Virus record (IMG/VR): IMGVR_UViG_3300029309_000333
Span: 1-24,483 of that record
Source of the DNA: a virus
Length of the DNA stretch: 24,483 nucleotides
Reading direction: 5' to 3' (one strand)
The translations under genes were made by a program, and so were the position numbers. A model generated the notes under the pieces. That model did no database searches, was not told the origin of the DNA, and saw nothing but the letters and a program-made list of their open reading frames with translations. Shown here one piece after another: positions 16,968 to 23,087 of this stretch; the stretch's first letter is position 1, and every line of letters starts with the position of its first letter.

Positions 16968-17498
16968 ATCTATCTCCTTTGAAGAGGATTGCTCCTCGCT
17001 TTTAAAAGTTTTCTTGAAGTTTTCGTATTCCGTTTCAGAATCGAATGACTTCGCTAGAGAAAAAGTAGCTGCTTGATTGCAAGGTACCGATACAACTGAT
17101 ACTTCAAACAACTCAGCGTCCTTTATCATTAATCCGTCGGTTTCTTTCATGTAGTCAGCGTCCTTGACCTTGAAACCGACAGAAAACGCTCCAAGGACAC
17201 CGTCTTTGATTAATTCTGCACATTCAGCATGTTTACTAATTTTTGCTTCCATGTGCAAGCCATCATTCGTAGGAGTAACTTTTGTTGCTCGACCGATCGG
17301 CTTATTATAATCGTGGTTAAATAAAATAATAGGATTCTTTTCAAAATTACCTAAACCACCTTTTGTCCAAGCATCAGCAGTTATACTATCACCTGCTCTA
17401 TCAAAAGCATTTGTGCTAGCCATTCCTCGAACCATTACTGATCCATCTTCTTGTGCTTCTGACTTAAACGTAGATGTTAAATTGAATAATTTATTCAT
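15522..17498 (-). CDS. Prohead protease-scaffold-major capsid fusion
   Basis: One 658-residue frame joins three parts. Residues 1-150 match the HK97 prohead protease (peptidase U35): NHD with His62, GAFSVGF with Ser106, and a VSVVSVP strand (133-139). Residues ~150-300 are Ala/Glu/Lys-rich predicted coiled coil, like the HK97 delta/scaffold region. Residues ~310-658 are an HK97-fold major capsid protein, ending with an RGVSIQSDLEIANQRTAIVA stretch. Separate genes are the rule, so the fusion is notable. I start it at the third of three consecutive ATGs (17498), which has AGAAGG eight bases upstream; starts at 17504 or 17501 are possible. It overlaps the portal end by 8 nt. A strong internal ribosome binding site before Met178 suggests a second, shorter product. 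Confidence 0.9.
   Translation of the reverse strand: MNKLFNLTSTFKSEAQEDGSVMVRGMASTNAFDRAGDSITADAWTKGGLGNFEKNPIILFNHDYNKPIGRATKVTPTNDGLHMEAKISKHAECAELIKDGVLGAFSVGFKVKDADYMKETDGLMIKDAELFEVSVVSVPCNQAATFSLAKSFDSETEYENFKKTFKSEEQSSSKEIDMSEETKTPEVDLEAFAKKVAEETAAKIAMKAAEQKAAEEAEAKAAEEAQTAKAIEAEKIQSKVKSGIESGTEKLLADVQKDFEAQKELDIKAITDKYEKDLKEKASEIEAMRNSKKSFDNRSGRIEDHGKELLQAKILGTVTGKGWETDYAKQLQQKTVDFASLAGSTVGLDVTMTTAFETEVSAQYKVAQLFREIPVQSGATVLPFAPEPGLATFASTGITASQNMMTDNSDNNYTVQERVLNAKRVIAGTFIGADTDEQVIVSLLPMLTQQLATAHARAIDSAILVGNSSIAGLIGGAGTDGAGSFLAADSTTVADKDASATDESDVVSAANILSLRQEMGKYGMDPAQLALILPYDQYYRLMDDAGFADIAEVGNDAAATRGVNPRVTGTLGYVYGVPVLASEFLANKLGASGAETTTAALLVNTSNFVIPRLRGVSIQSDLEIANQRTAIVASQSLGFEQLAANASGKATAVRIEYA
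16965..16980 (-). promoter_or_regulatory. Internal ribosome binding site of the capsid precursor
   Basis: AAAGGAGATAGAT followed by ATG on the minus strand: near-consensus Shine-Dalgarno with 6-nt spacing, inside the protease-capsid frame. A small hairpin with a GCAA loop (16984-16997) lies just upstream. Confidence 0.7.
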
Positions 17499-18675
17499 CA
17501 TCATTACCTTCTTCTGGGGGTCGCCCACCTTGACTAGGATCTACGGCACTGCCTGCTATATTTTGTGGAATTCGTATATCATCTTGCCCTTCCATCAAAT
17601 CATACCCTAATCTATCTCTTGCTTCATTTATTGTAATAATGCCTCCGTTTACTAATGCAGTATAATAACCTGCTGCATCTCGTAGTTCGGGTTGTAGTGC
17701 TGCAATATCTGATACATCCTCTTTTATTAAAAATCCAAAGTACTTACATAAAGCATGATTAACTTTTCGTACTATTGGTATAATTGTCTCTAAATAATAA
17801 AGACGCATATTTGGACGTATATTTGCATTATTACCAGAGTCCATCAATATTGGCGGAACTCCTAGAGCTTTCAAGATAATTTTTTCATTTCGATCTATAG
17901 CATCTTGAAAATCTAATTCTTTAAAGTTTGTATTTGTGTAAGAATCTATTTCGATTCCTCCATCTAGTATAAGAGGTCTTCGACCTCCAGAGTCTGGTCT
18001 ATAACGAAGTGACCATGACTGTATCATTCTTTCTTTTATTTTTTCTGACAAAGTATTCGGGCTTTTTAACACTAGTCCTGGAACTGCTCCATTTTTAAAA
18101 AAGTTGTCTTGAAACTGTCTCATATTTGTCATAAGTTGCATTGTTCTCAATGCTGGTTTTAGTCGAGACACTCCTCTATAAATTGAATAGAAAGAGTTTT
18201 CTTTTATATGTATCATTTCATTTGGAGAATAATCTATATCATTATATCTATACTTTTCTATAAAAGTTTCAGAGTCTCCATGTATTGTTACTTTATCTGC
18301 TGGAACATGATATAAGTGTGCTCCGTCAAAGTAAATAAATATATTTCCATCAAGTAAATAATCTGTAATTAAGTTTCTTTTAAATGCACTAATATCTTGA
18401 TAAGGGTTTGGCTCATCATTAAGTAACAGTTCAACTCTAGCTCTTTTAACCCCTTTAACAACTCCAGGAGTTCGCATACTACGTAAAACTGTTGCTGGTA
18501 TTTCTGCAACATCGTCAACAATCATATTAACGCCTCTGTTGACTATTTCTAAATTTTCATAGTAAAACTCATAACTGCGAGTACTTTCTCTAGAAGATTC
18601 TTGAGATGTTCCAATATATTGCTGTATTGGATTTAGTTTTTCTCGTCGTCCAAATATTCTATCATACCAAGCCAT
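17491..18675 (-). CDS. Portal protein, HK97 family
   Basis: A 394-residue portal protein, forming the dodecameric DNA channel at one capsid vertex. The order of recognisable parts is typical of the HK97-type family: an N-terminal helical region with NRGVNMIVDDVAEIPATV, a strand pair near NEPNPYQDISAFKR and YLLDGNIFIYFDG, a KNGAVPGLVLKSP stretch, then GIEIDSYTNTNFKELDFQDA with the ALGVPPILMD clip/stem signature. The C-terminus (from about residue 370) is a disordered Pro/Gly/acidic tail, as usual. It overlaps the HNH gene by 14 nt upstream and the protease-capsid gene by 8 nt downstream. Confidence 0.95.
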   Translation of the reverse strand: MAWYDRIFGRREKLNPIQQYIGTSQESSRESTRSYEFYYENLEIVNRGVNMIVDDVAEIPATVLRSMRTPGVVKGVKRARVELLLNDEPNPYQDISAFKRNLITDYLLDGNIFIYFDGAHLYHVPADKVTIHGDSETFIEKYRYNDIDYSPNEMIHIKENSFYSIYRGVSRLKPALRTMQLMTNMRQFQDNFFKNGAVPGLVLKSPNTLSEKIKERMIQSWSLRYRPDSGGRRPLILDGGIEIDSYTNTNFKELDFQDAIDRNEKIILKALGVPPILMDSGNNANIRPNMRLYYLETIIPIVRKVNHALCKYFGFLIKEDVSDIAALQPELRDAAGYYTALVNGGIITINEARDRLGYDLMEGQDDIRIPQNIAGSAVDPSQGGRPPEEGNDDE

Positions 18676-19027
18676 GTTTTTCTCTCTGGATTTGCACCCA
18701 TCTCATTTGTTTCTTTACGGTTCCAAGCCCTGGCTCTTTACCATAGATGGAGTGAAGCTGTTTGTGATGCATGTTACATAAAGTTACTGCATGTACATAT
18801 AACTCATCTTCATGCTCTTCAATAAAATCTTCTCTAAGTGCTTGTATATACTGTGGGTTCAGTTTGTTATCTTTCAACCATTTATTCAATAGTCCTGTTA
18901 AACTATAGAAGTGATGATAATCTAACTGTGTTTCTGATCCACAGATATAACATTTAGAGTCCTTTTTATATCGTGATTTTGCCTTGTCTCGTACATACTT
19001 TACTATGTCCCTTTTTAGCTTTGGCAT
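18662..19027 (-). CDS. HNH endonuclease of the packaging module
   Basis: A 121-residue protein with a CYICG knuckle (Cys26, Cys29), an LDYHHFYS stretch (His38-His39) and CNMHHKQLH (Cys84, His87-88, His92). This is a zinc-ribbon HNH core of the beta-beta-alpha metal type. HNH enzymes beside terminase and portal genes are known to work with terminase in cutting DNA during packaging (HK97 gp74 type), which is the likely role here. The N-terminus is very basic (PKLKRDIVKYVRDKAKSRYK), suited to DNA contact. It is the first gene after promoter P2, with AGGA before the ATG, and overlaps the portal start by 14 nt. A free-standing homing nuclease is the alternative, but the position argues for packaging. 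Confidence 0.88.
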   Translation of the reverse strand: MPKLKRDIVKYVRDKAKSRYKKDSKCYICGSETQLDYHHFYSLTGLLNKWLKDNKLNPQYIQALREDFIEEHEDELYVHAVTLCNMHHKQLHSIYGKEPGLGTVKKQMRWVQIQREKHGLV

Positions 19028-19054
19028 TTTTATTTCCTACATTTTCATTAAAGA

Positions 19055-19101
19055 AGTATATCTGTTTTGAGATAACTTGTCAATAACTATTTTTCTCAGG
19101 T
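19055..19101 (-). promoter_or_regulatory. Sigma70-type phage promoter P2
   Basis: On the minus strand, TTGACA (19078-19083) and TATACT (19055-19060) are 17 bases apart, with the block ACCTGAGAAAAATAGTTA (19084-19101) immediately upstream, in the same register as P1 and P3. It fills the gap between the terminase stop codon and the HNH gene. Predicted leader about 21 nt. It should drive HNH, portal and protease-capsid, up to the terminator at 15473-15504. Confidence 0.9.
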
Positions 19102-19105
19102 ATCA

Positions 19106-20410
19106 TCAGAAGGAGATTTGTGAAGTTTCAAACGAGTACAATGCATATCGAAGTGCATCTGCCATGTGAGATGCCATGTTGTGCTTTGGTCGTTCCTTCA
19201 TGAGATTGGGATTAGGGTCCCATTGATACGCGTCCAAACAGCTGAGGGACTCTGTGGCTTGTTGGTCAACGTAAAGTTTGTCGTTGTCAACCAAACTTGA
19301 GACATGTCCAATTCCGTCAAGTACAGACTTCTTTGCGTTAATGGTTGTAATATCGTAATTTTGCGCGAGATCGAACCGTGTTTGTTGAGCAGCTGAATCA
19401 ATATAAATGAAATCAATATCCCAGCGAGTAATGAGCTTCTGGATTTCGGTAGCATGCTGTTCCGTCGTCCGCTCCGCATTAAAATATTCGTCAAGTAGAT
19501 AGTATTTGTCCTCATCCCAGTCGTATGCGATTACGCACATCGCGGTCGGGTCTTTGTAACCGACATCTAGACCTGCAAAGACATCCATTTTTGTTGTGTC
19601 AAACTGAGACAGATCTTTGACATTTTCCTCGAAGTTAAACCTCCATATCTGACCTTCATAGGTATTGAAGTCTGCTTCGTACTCTTGTTTAAATTCTGCT
19701 TCTGACATAGACTTACGGGCTTCTGCTATATCAGTTTCTGACATACGAGGATTATCTACATAAGATGCTTTGATACTTGCCCACTCTGGAAACTCATCTG
19801 AGAATCCTCTGTAGAAAAACTCCGCAAACCAATTGTTGCGACCTCGTGGTGTAGATATAAATATTGCTTTTGAGTTATCTTTATCAAGCGTGGGACGTAG
19901 TGCTACATTAAAAGCATCTTTGCCGTCTGCAAGTGCCGCTTCGTCAAAGATGATAAGATCGTATGAACGACCCACACATGAATCTACTTGATTGATAGAG
20001 CCCATTCTAACTGTAGATCCATTTGACATTTCGATAACTTTATCTTTTGCGTTATCTTTTGTTACTTCTAGTTCAAACTGTTTTATAAGATTTCTTTGTA
20101 AATCAAAAGAAATCTGAGACAAAGCATAATTGGGTGACATTATTAAGATATTTGAGCCAGGTACTAAAGACACGAGCTGTCCAATAATATTGGCTATATA
20201 TGTTTTGCCTTGTCGTCTGGAGACTGCGGCAGAGACAAAACGGTATTTTGGATTATTTATCGCGTTGATAATTGCTATCTGCGAAGGTAACGGTGTGACT
20301 TTCAGTAAATTCAAATAAGAATTTACTGGTAGTTTTAAGAACTTTGTCTCAGATTGTAAATCGATTATTTCGTCGCAGAGAATATCTCTGCGACTTACTT
20401 CTACTGCCAT
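19106..20410 (-). CDS. terL: Terminase large subunit
   Basis: A 434-residue packaging motor ATPase/nuclease with all expected motifs. N-terminal ATPase: Walker A SRRQGKTY (64-71), Walker B LIIFDEA (152-158, Asp156-Glu157), coupling motif STPRG (186-190). C-terminal RuvC-like nuclease: acidic residues Asp282 (GLDVGYKDPTA), Asp338 (YIDSAAQQ) and Asp418 (HMADALRY). It is full length and looks active. It starts one base after the stop of the preceding 53-aa gene and ends just before promoter P2. The small subunit lies about 3.3 kb upstream rather than next door. Confidence 0.97.
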   Translation of the reverse strand: MAVEVSRRDILCDEIIDLQSETKFLKLPVNSYLNLLKVTPLPSQIAIINAINNPKYRFVSAAVSRRQGKTYIANIIGQLVSLVPGSNILIMSPNYALSQISFDLQRNLIKQFELEVTKDNAKDKVIEMSNGSTVRMGSINQVDSCVGRSYDLIIFDEAALADGKDAFNVALRPTLDKDNSKAIFISTPRGRNNWFAEFFYRGFSDEFPEWASIKASYVDNPRMSETDIAEARKSMSEAEFKQEYEADFNTYEGQIWRFNFEENVKDLSQFDTTKMDVFAGLDVGYKDPTAMCVIAYDWDEDKYYLLDEYFNAERTTEQHATEIQKLITRWDIDFIYIDSAAQQTRFDLAQNYDITTINAKKSVLDGIGHVSSLVDNDKLYVDQQATESLSCLDAYQWDPNPNLMKERPKHNMASHMADALRYALYSFETSQISF

Positions 20411-20411
20411 T

Positions 20412-20573
20412 TTATTTCTCTGTTTTTAAAAGTGTCCAGATTCCATAGCCTAGTCCTACCCAAGCTAATATTTTTGCTAATCCGCCAAAAAGTATAAATG
20501 CTCCACATACTCCGATTAACATTGCACCATCCCAAGAGGTGCGCTCTTTCATTAAGTTTTTTAAGTAGTTCAT
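20412..20573 (-). CDS. Small membrane protein, holin-like
   Basis: A 53-residue protein starting MNYLKNLMKERTSWDGAM. The N-terminal ~15 residues are charged, followed by a hydrophobic region of about 32 residues (17-49) that could be one long or two short membrane segments, ending in Lys/Glu. Its start overlaps the upstream stop as ATGA, and its stop is one base before the terminase start, so it is a real, coupled gene. The ERTSWDG opening followed by a Gly/Ala-rich membrane segment is familiar from small marine phage proteins. A holin or lysis-accessory role is possible but unproven. Confidence 0.85.
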   Translation of the reverse strand: MNYLKNLMKERTSWDGAMLIGVCGAFILFGGLAKILAWVGLGYGIWTLLKTEK

Positions 20574-21139
20574 GGTATTGCTTTCCTATTTTTGCCCCAT
20601 GCTACAAAGCCAAAGACGTACAATGCTGCCCATGCTAAGTAGTTAAGAACCTTGAAGCCATTGACTTCGATACAAATATCTCTGAATACTACATCTAACT
20701 CTTTTTGTGTCATTCTATCAGTGTGTTCGCCTGTTACCTTTTTAAGACAACCATATCGATAGCCATAATCATGTACAAGTCCTCCCATCAGTAGTACGCC
20801 TACTGGCGAAAGAAAAGTTGCAAGAAACTTTGGTACAGAAGCGCCATCAAATTGAAAGCCTGCTGGAATTACATATCCTTCACCCTTTAATGTATAGTGA
20901 AAATCTTCACACACTTTCCAATGACGAACACCGGTAATCCACATTAATATTGCTTTCCAAAAACCTTTTCCTTTTGTAGCAATAGGTATGGGTTGCATTT
21001 TTGGCATATCCATATAAGTAAAACCAACTCTCTTCTCTTCTTTTTTATCAAAAGAGTTTATAATAAATCCTACTAAAATAAGACAAATAAGTATTGTCCA
21101 CTGCCAAAAAGTCATTGCTAAATCAAGTAACATTTCCAT
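20570..21139 (-). CDS. DUF1353-like membrane protein
   Basis: A 189-residue protein with an N-terminal membrane anchor (about residues 11-30) and a likely C-terminal membrane segment (about 164-182). Between them are the two signatures I associate with DUF1353 phage proteins: FDGASVP (97-103) and LVHDYGY (121-127). The His-Asp pair suggests metal or substrate binding, but the biochemical role of the family is not known to me. It sits among the EF-hand and 53-aa membrane proteins, so a role at the cell envelope, such as lysis, is a reasonable guess. MEMLLD begins at 21139, right after the stop of the EF-hand gene. Confidence 0.82.
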   Translation of the reverse strand: MEMLLDLAMTFWQWTILICLILVGFIINSFDKKEEKRVGFTYMDMPKMQPIPIATKGKGFWKAILMWITGVRHWKVCEDFHYTLKGEGYVIPAGFQFDGASVPKFLATFLSPVGVLLMGGLVHDYGYRYGCLKKVTGEHTDRMTQKELDVVFRDICIEVNGFKVLNYLAWAALYVFGFVAWGKNRKAIP

Positions 21140-21457
21140 TTATTTTTTCCCCGCATATGCATTGGCTCCAAAGAAGGCGGAAACCAAAGCCGCGATAGCT
21201 ACAAAGTATGTGGGAGCAATATCACCAATTATTTTTGCGGCGCTATCTAAACCGAATAATGATGTGCAAAAAATACCGAAAGGATAAAACAACATTCCCC
21301 ATAAGGAGAACCATGTCATCTTTCTCATTGCATCCCGTTGTGCGTCTTGATCTTCTAGTTCTTTTCTTCGGAACTCAAGATACATTTCTTGTTCGGTGTC
21401 AGAAACTTTTCCGTCACCATTAGTATCAGCTGGATGAAATTTCTTTTCTTCTACCAT
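21140..21457 (-). CDS. EF-hand membrane protein
   Basis: A 105-residue protein. Residues 11-22, DTNGDGKVSDTE, form a complete EF-hand loop (Asp1, Asn3, Asp5, Ser9, Glu12), so it should bind calcium. A charged helix (23-46) leads to two membrane segments (about 48-70 and 80-100) and a short Lys tail. I recognise this layout from small marine phage proteins. An upstream in-frame TTG at 21475 would add six residues, but ATG at 21457 is the better start, overlapping the previous gene by 7 nt. The role is unknown; a calcium-sensing holin-like or envelope protein is one possibility. Confidence 0.82.
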   Translation of the reverse strand: MVEEKKFHPADTNGDGKVSDTEQEMYLEFRRKELEDQDAQRDAMRKMTWFSLWGMLFYPFGIFCTSLFGLDSAAKIIGDIAPTYFVAIAALVSAFFGANAYAGKK

Positions 21458-21747
21458 TTTACTAAGTTTGCCCAATATGCCGCAGACATTTTGCCTTTAG
21501 CTATATTCTTGCGATGTCTTGCTTTGAAAGATGCTCGCTTTCTTTTCATTGCTTGACTTTCACCAGGTTTAGGTTTACCAGCAGTTTTTGCACCTTGCTG
21601 ACCGAATCGTATTGTTTTTACTTTGTGTCCGACTTTAGCCACAACTATGTGTGACTTAGTTTTATGACCAGGAGTACGCTTTGGCTTGTTGTAGCCTTTT
21701 ACTCCTGCTCTTTTTAGTAAACTTTTACCTCTTCTTGCGTGTGGCAC
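21451..21747 (-). CDS. Very basic small protein with C-terminal SFKARH...YWANLVKW motif
   Basis: A 98-residue, Lys/Arg-rich protein with a single acidic residue. The conserved-looking part is the C-terminal ~55 residues: RFGQQG, KPGESQAMKRKRASFKARHR and SAAYWANLVKW. The pattern SF-[KR]-ARH ... YW ... W is one I have met in small proteins of phages and large DNA viruses, without a known function. The start is GTG at 21747 (MPHARRGKS). It overlaps the upstream gene by 23 nt and the EF-hand gene by 7 nt. Likely nucleic-acid contact or a virion-internal role is inferred only from charge. Confidence 0.8.
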   Translation of the reverse strand: MPHARRGKSLLKRAGVKGYNKPKRTPGHKTKSHIVVAKVGHKVKTIRFGQQGAKTAGKPKPGESQAMKRKRASFKARHRKNIAKGKMSAAYWANLVKW

Positions 21748-21946
21748 GTTTTCGTTTCCCTAGTCTTATTCTTTCTTGAATTAGACTCCGTGGGACTGTT
21801 TTTCCCTCTTTGTATAGTTTTGAAATCTTTTTCAAAACTGCTGCAAGTCTTGTACGTTTAGAACCTGATGTACCTCCTAAGTATTTTTTAGGTAACTTAC
21901 TTTTTCGATCTTTTGGAACGCTTTTTCGTTTTCTTCTTTTTACCAT
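21725..21946 (-). CDS. Very basic small protein with KYLGG motif
   Basis: A 73-residue protein starting MVKRRKRKSVPKDRKSK. It carries KYLGGTSGSKR followed by helical, Lys-rich sequence (KKISKLYKEGKTVPRSLIQ) and a basic tail. The frame is open further upstream, but those 29 residues would lie wholly over the preceding gene and do not resemble the rest, so I take ATG at 21946. It overlaps the upstream gene by 50 nt. The K-Y-L-x-G-x-x-G-x-x-R pattern recurs in phage and large-virus small proteins of unknown role. Confidence 0.75.
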   Translation of the reverse strand: MVKRRKRKSVPKDRKSKLPKKYLGGTSGSKRTRLAAVLKKISKLYKEGKTVPRSLIQERIRLGKRKRATRKKR

Positions 21947-22055
21947 AACCAGATGCATATATAGCACGGCCTTGCAGTTCTGCTTCAGCCTTGCTCTTGT
22001 AAATCTTTCCAGATTTACCCCATCGATATCCACCCTTTACTTTTCTAACGGGCAC
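21897..22055 (-). CDS. Very basic small protein with GGYRWGKSGK motif
   Basis: A 52-residue protein, (M)PVRKVKGGYRWGKSGKIY, then KSKAEAELQGRAIYASGY and a Lys/Arg tail. The GGY-R-WG-x-x-GK core followed by AxxQGRAIYASGY is a well-recurring pattern of small phage proteins whose function I do not know. I choose the GTG at 22055 because the recurrent form of this family starts MPVRKV; an ATG at 22094 would add 13 residues and lengthen the overlap with the upstream gene from 11 to 50 nt. No strong ribosome binding site is seen, so translation is probably coupled. Confidence 0.75.
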   Translation of the reverse strand: MPVRKVKGGYRWGKSGKIYKSKAEAELQGRAIYASGYGKKKKTKKRSKRSKK

Positions 22056-22338
22056 GTTTCTTTCTTTTAATATCGTTATCTTGTGAGTGTCCACCTCTCA
22101 TAAATGAATTTACTCTTCCAAAAGCCCACTGCGACATTGATACTCCAGGACGAGAACCAGAACTTAAATATGCTCCCTGTCCTCGTCTATAAACTCTTGC
22201 AAGTTGTCCATAAGTATATCTTTTACTCTTCTTTGCTTTTGCTCGCAAAGTTTTCTTTACTGACTCACTTAAAGGTCTTGCTCTTCTTTTTGGTGCTGCT
22301 TTCCTTTTTGTTGCTCTTTTCTTTCTACGAACTGCCAC
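22045..22338 (-). CDS. Basic small protein, DUF5824-like motif
   Basis: A 97-residue protein. The first 35 residues are a Lys/Arg/Ala-rich tail. The core at about 36-80 reads SKRYTYGQLARVYRRGQGAY and SRPGVSMSQWAFGRVNSFMR: a helix-turn pattern (YGQLARVYRRG, then G-x-RPG, then QWAxxRVNSF) that I associate, from memory, with DUF5824, a family shared by phages and large DNA viruses with no known function. The start is GTG at 22338 with AGAGG eight bases upstream and a TAGTG overlap with the previous stop. Confidence 0.8.
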   Translation of the reverse strand: MAVRRKKRATKRKAAPKRRARPLSESVKKTLRAKAKKSKRYTYGQLARVYRRGQGAYLSSGSRPGVSMSQWAFGRVNSFMRGGHSQDNDIKRKKRAR

Positions 22339-22637
22339 TATTTTTTCCTCTTTCGAGCATTTCTCAAGCTCGCTTTGCCTTGACGAAAAATACCTGCAAC
22401 TGTTTTCTTTCCCATCACTTTGGCTCTTTGCTCACCTACAGTAAGTATTTGAATTTTTCTTGCATAAGATCTGCGTACTCGTTTTACTTTTGCAACTGTA
22501 GCTCTCGCATCTTTTGCTGTAGCAAACTTTATACGAATAGTGTCTTTTGGATTTTCATCCGTATATAGTCGTCGTCCAGAACCTTTTGGTTTTTTGCCAG
22601 TACCAACTCTAGGATCTTTTCTTTTTCTTTTGCGCAT
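22338..22637 (-). CDS. Very basic small protein with GSGRRLYTDENP motif
   Basis: A 99-residue protein starting MRKRKRKDPRVGTGKKPKGS. The central motif SGRRLYTDENPKDTIRIKF is followed by helices rich in Lys/Arg/Ala (DARATVAKVKRVRRSYARK) and a C-terminal basic tail. I have seen the RRLYTDENPxDT motif in similar marine phage gene clusters, without known function. The frame is open for 21 residues further upstream, but that part overlaps the previous gene completely; ATG at 22637 fits better (29-nt overlap). No clear Shine-Dalgarno is present. Confidence 0.78.
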   Translation of the reverse strand: MRKRKRKDPRVGTGKKPKGSGRRLYTDENPKDTIRIKFATAKDARATVAKVKRVRRSYARKIQILTVGEQRAKVMGKKTVAGIFRQGKASLRNARKRKK

Positions 22638-22809
22638 TTTTATAAGCTGTATGGGAGCTGCCAGGCATAAATCTTTTTGCAGTACCTCTACCATGGGCAT
22701 GAATGCCTTTTAAACCTAATTTTCGTGCTGCTTTTCTTGCTGGTCCCGGACTTTTATATACATGTTTATTTCTTAAAAATGCTGCATGTTTTCTTTTATT
22801 TAATGACAT
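22609..22809 (-). CDS. Very basic small protein without acidic residues
   Basis: A 66-residue protein with 20 Lys/Arg, 5 His and no Asp or Glu. The sequence contains AFLRNKHVYKSPGPARKAAR, then LGLKGIHAHGRG and RFMPGSSHTAY. The motif LGL-x-GxHxHG ... [FY]MPG-x-[ST]H is a recurring one in phage small proteins of unknown function. Its start forms a TAATG overlap with the previous stop. Such an extreme charge suggests binding to nucleic acid or to an acidic partner; this is inference. Confidence 0.8.
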   Translation of the reverse strand: MSLNKRKHAAFLRNKHVYKSPGPARKAARKLGLKGIHAHGRGTAKRFMPGSSHTAYKNAQKKKKRS

Positions 22810-23036
22810 TATTCATAAGATCCTTGTAGGTCGTCCAAAGTTACAGTAGCCTCTGCTTTTTTCATTTTTTCTGCTATGGACTTTTCCTCTTCGATTGTAT
22901 CGTTTTCATCGTATTCTATGGTGGGCATATTTAATTTTTTCATATATGCCAAAGCATCTGTTTTTTTAACAAACTTATATAAACGTTCATTTTTATCTCG
23001 AAAACACCAGCGACCTCTTTTTTTATAAAGTTTCAT
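22809..23036 (-). CDS. Hypothetical protein, basic N-half and acidic C-half
   Basis: A 75-residue protein I do not recognise. Residues 1-35 are basic and aromatic (KLYKKRGRWCFRDKNERLYK), with a strand-turn-strand look and a W-x-F pair. Residues 40-75 are acidic (TIEYDENDTIEEEKS, then VTLDDLQGSYE). It is the only strongly two-sided charge distribution in this cluster of otherwise basic proteins. The start is clear: TAGGAG six bases before the ATG; the TAG of that ribosome binding site is also the stop of the Cys-rich peptide upstream, so translation of the two is probably coupled. Confidence 0.82.
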   Translation of the reverse strand: MKLYKKRGRWCFRDKNERLYKFVKKTDALAYMKKLNMPTIEYDENDTIEEEKSIAEKMKKAEATVTLDDLQGSYE

Positions 23037-23045
23037 ATATGTCTC

Positions 23046-23087
23046 CTAACAACAAGTGCAACTACAACATTTACAACATCTACACAT
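23046..23087 (-). CDS. 13-residue cysteine-rich micro-ORF
   Basis: ATG at 23085-23087 opens a 13-codon frame, MCRCCKCCSCTCC, followed by TAG. Eight of 13 residues are Cys. AGAGG lies eight bases upstream of the ATG. The ATG overlaps the end of the preceding gene (its TAG is inside ATGTGTAG), and the peptide's stop forms the TAGGAG ribosome binding site of the next gene. This placement makes real translation plausible. It is too short for homology; it could be a metal-binding peptide or only a coupling leader. Confidence 0.5.
   Translation of the reverse strand: MCRCCKCCSCTCC

Noticed and set aside
19198-19515. 105-codon minus-strand frame inside terL
   Set aside because: Lies wholly over the terminase nuclease domain, whose catalytic motifs are intact in the other frame.
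22104-22568. 154-codon plus-strand frame
   Set aside because: Antisense to the small basic genes, whose start sites and overlaps are better supported; its Leu/Phe/Ser-rich content is the complement of Lys/Arg codons.
22638-22700. N-terminal extension of the RRLYTDENP protein to an upstream ATG
   Set aside because: The added 21 residues lie fully over the preceding gene and are unlike the basic start of the family; the same reasoning applies to extensions at 21947-22033, 22056-22094 and 23458-23499.
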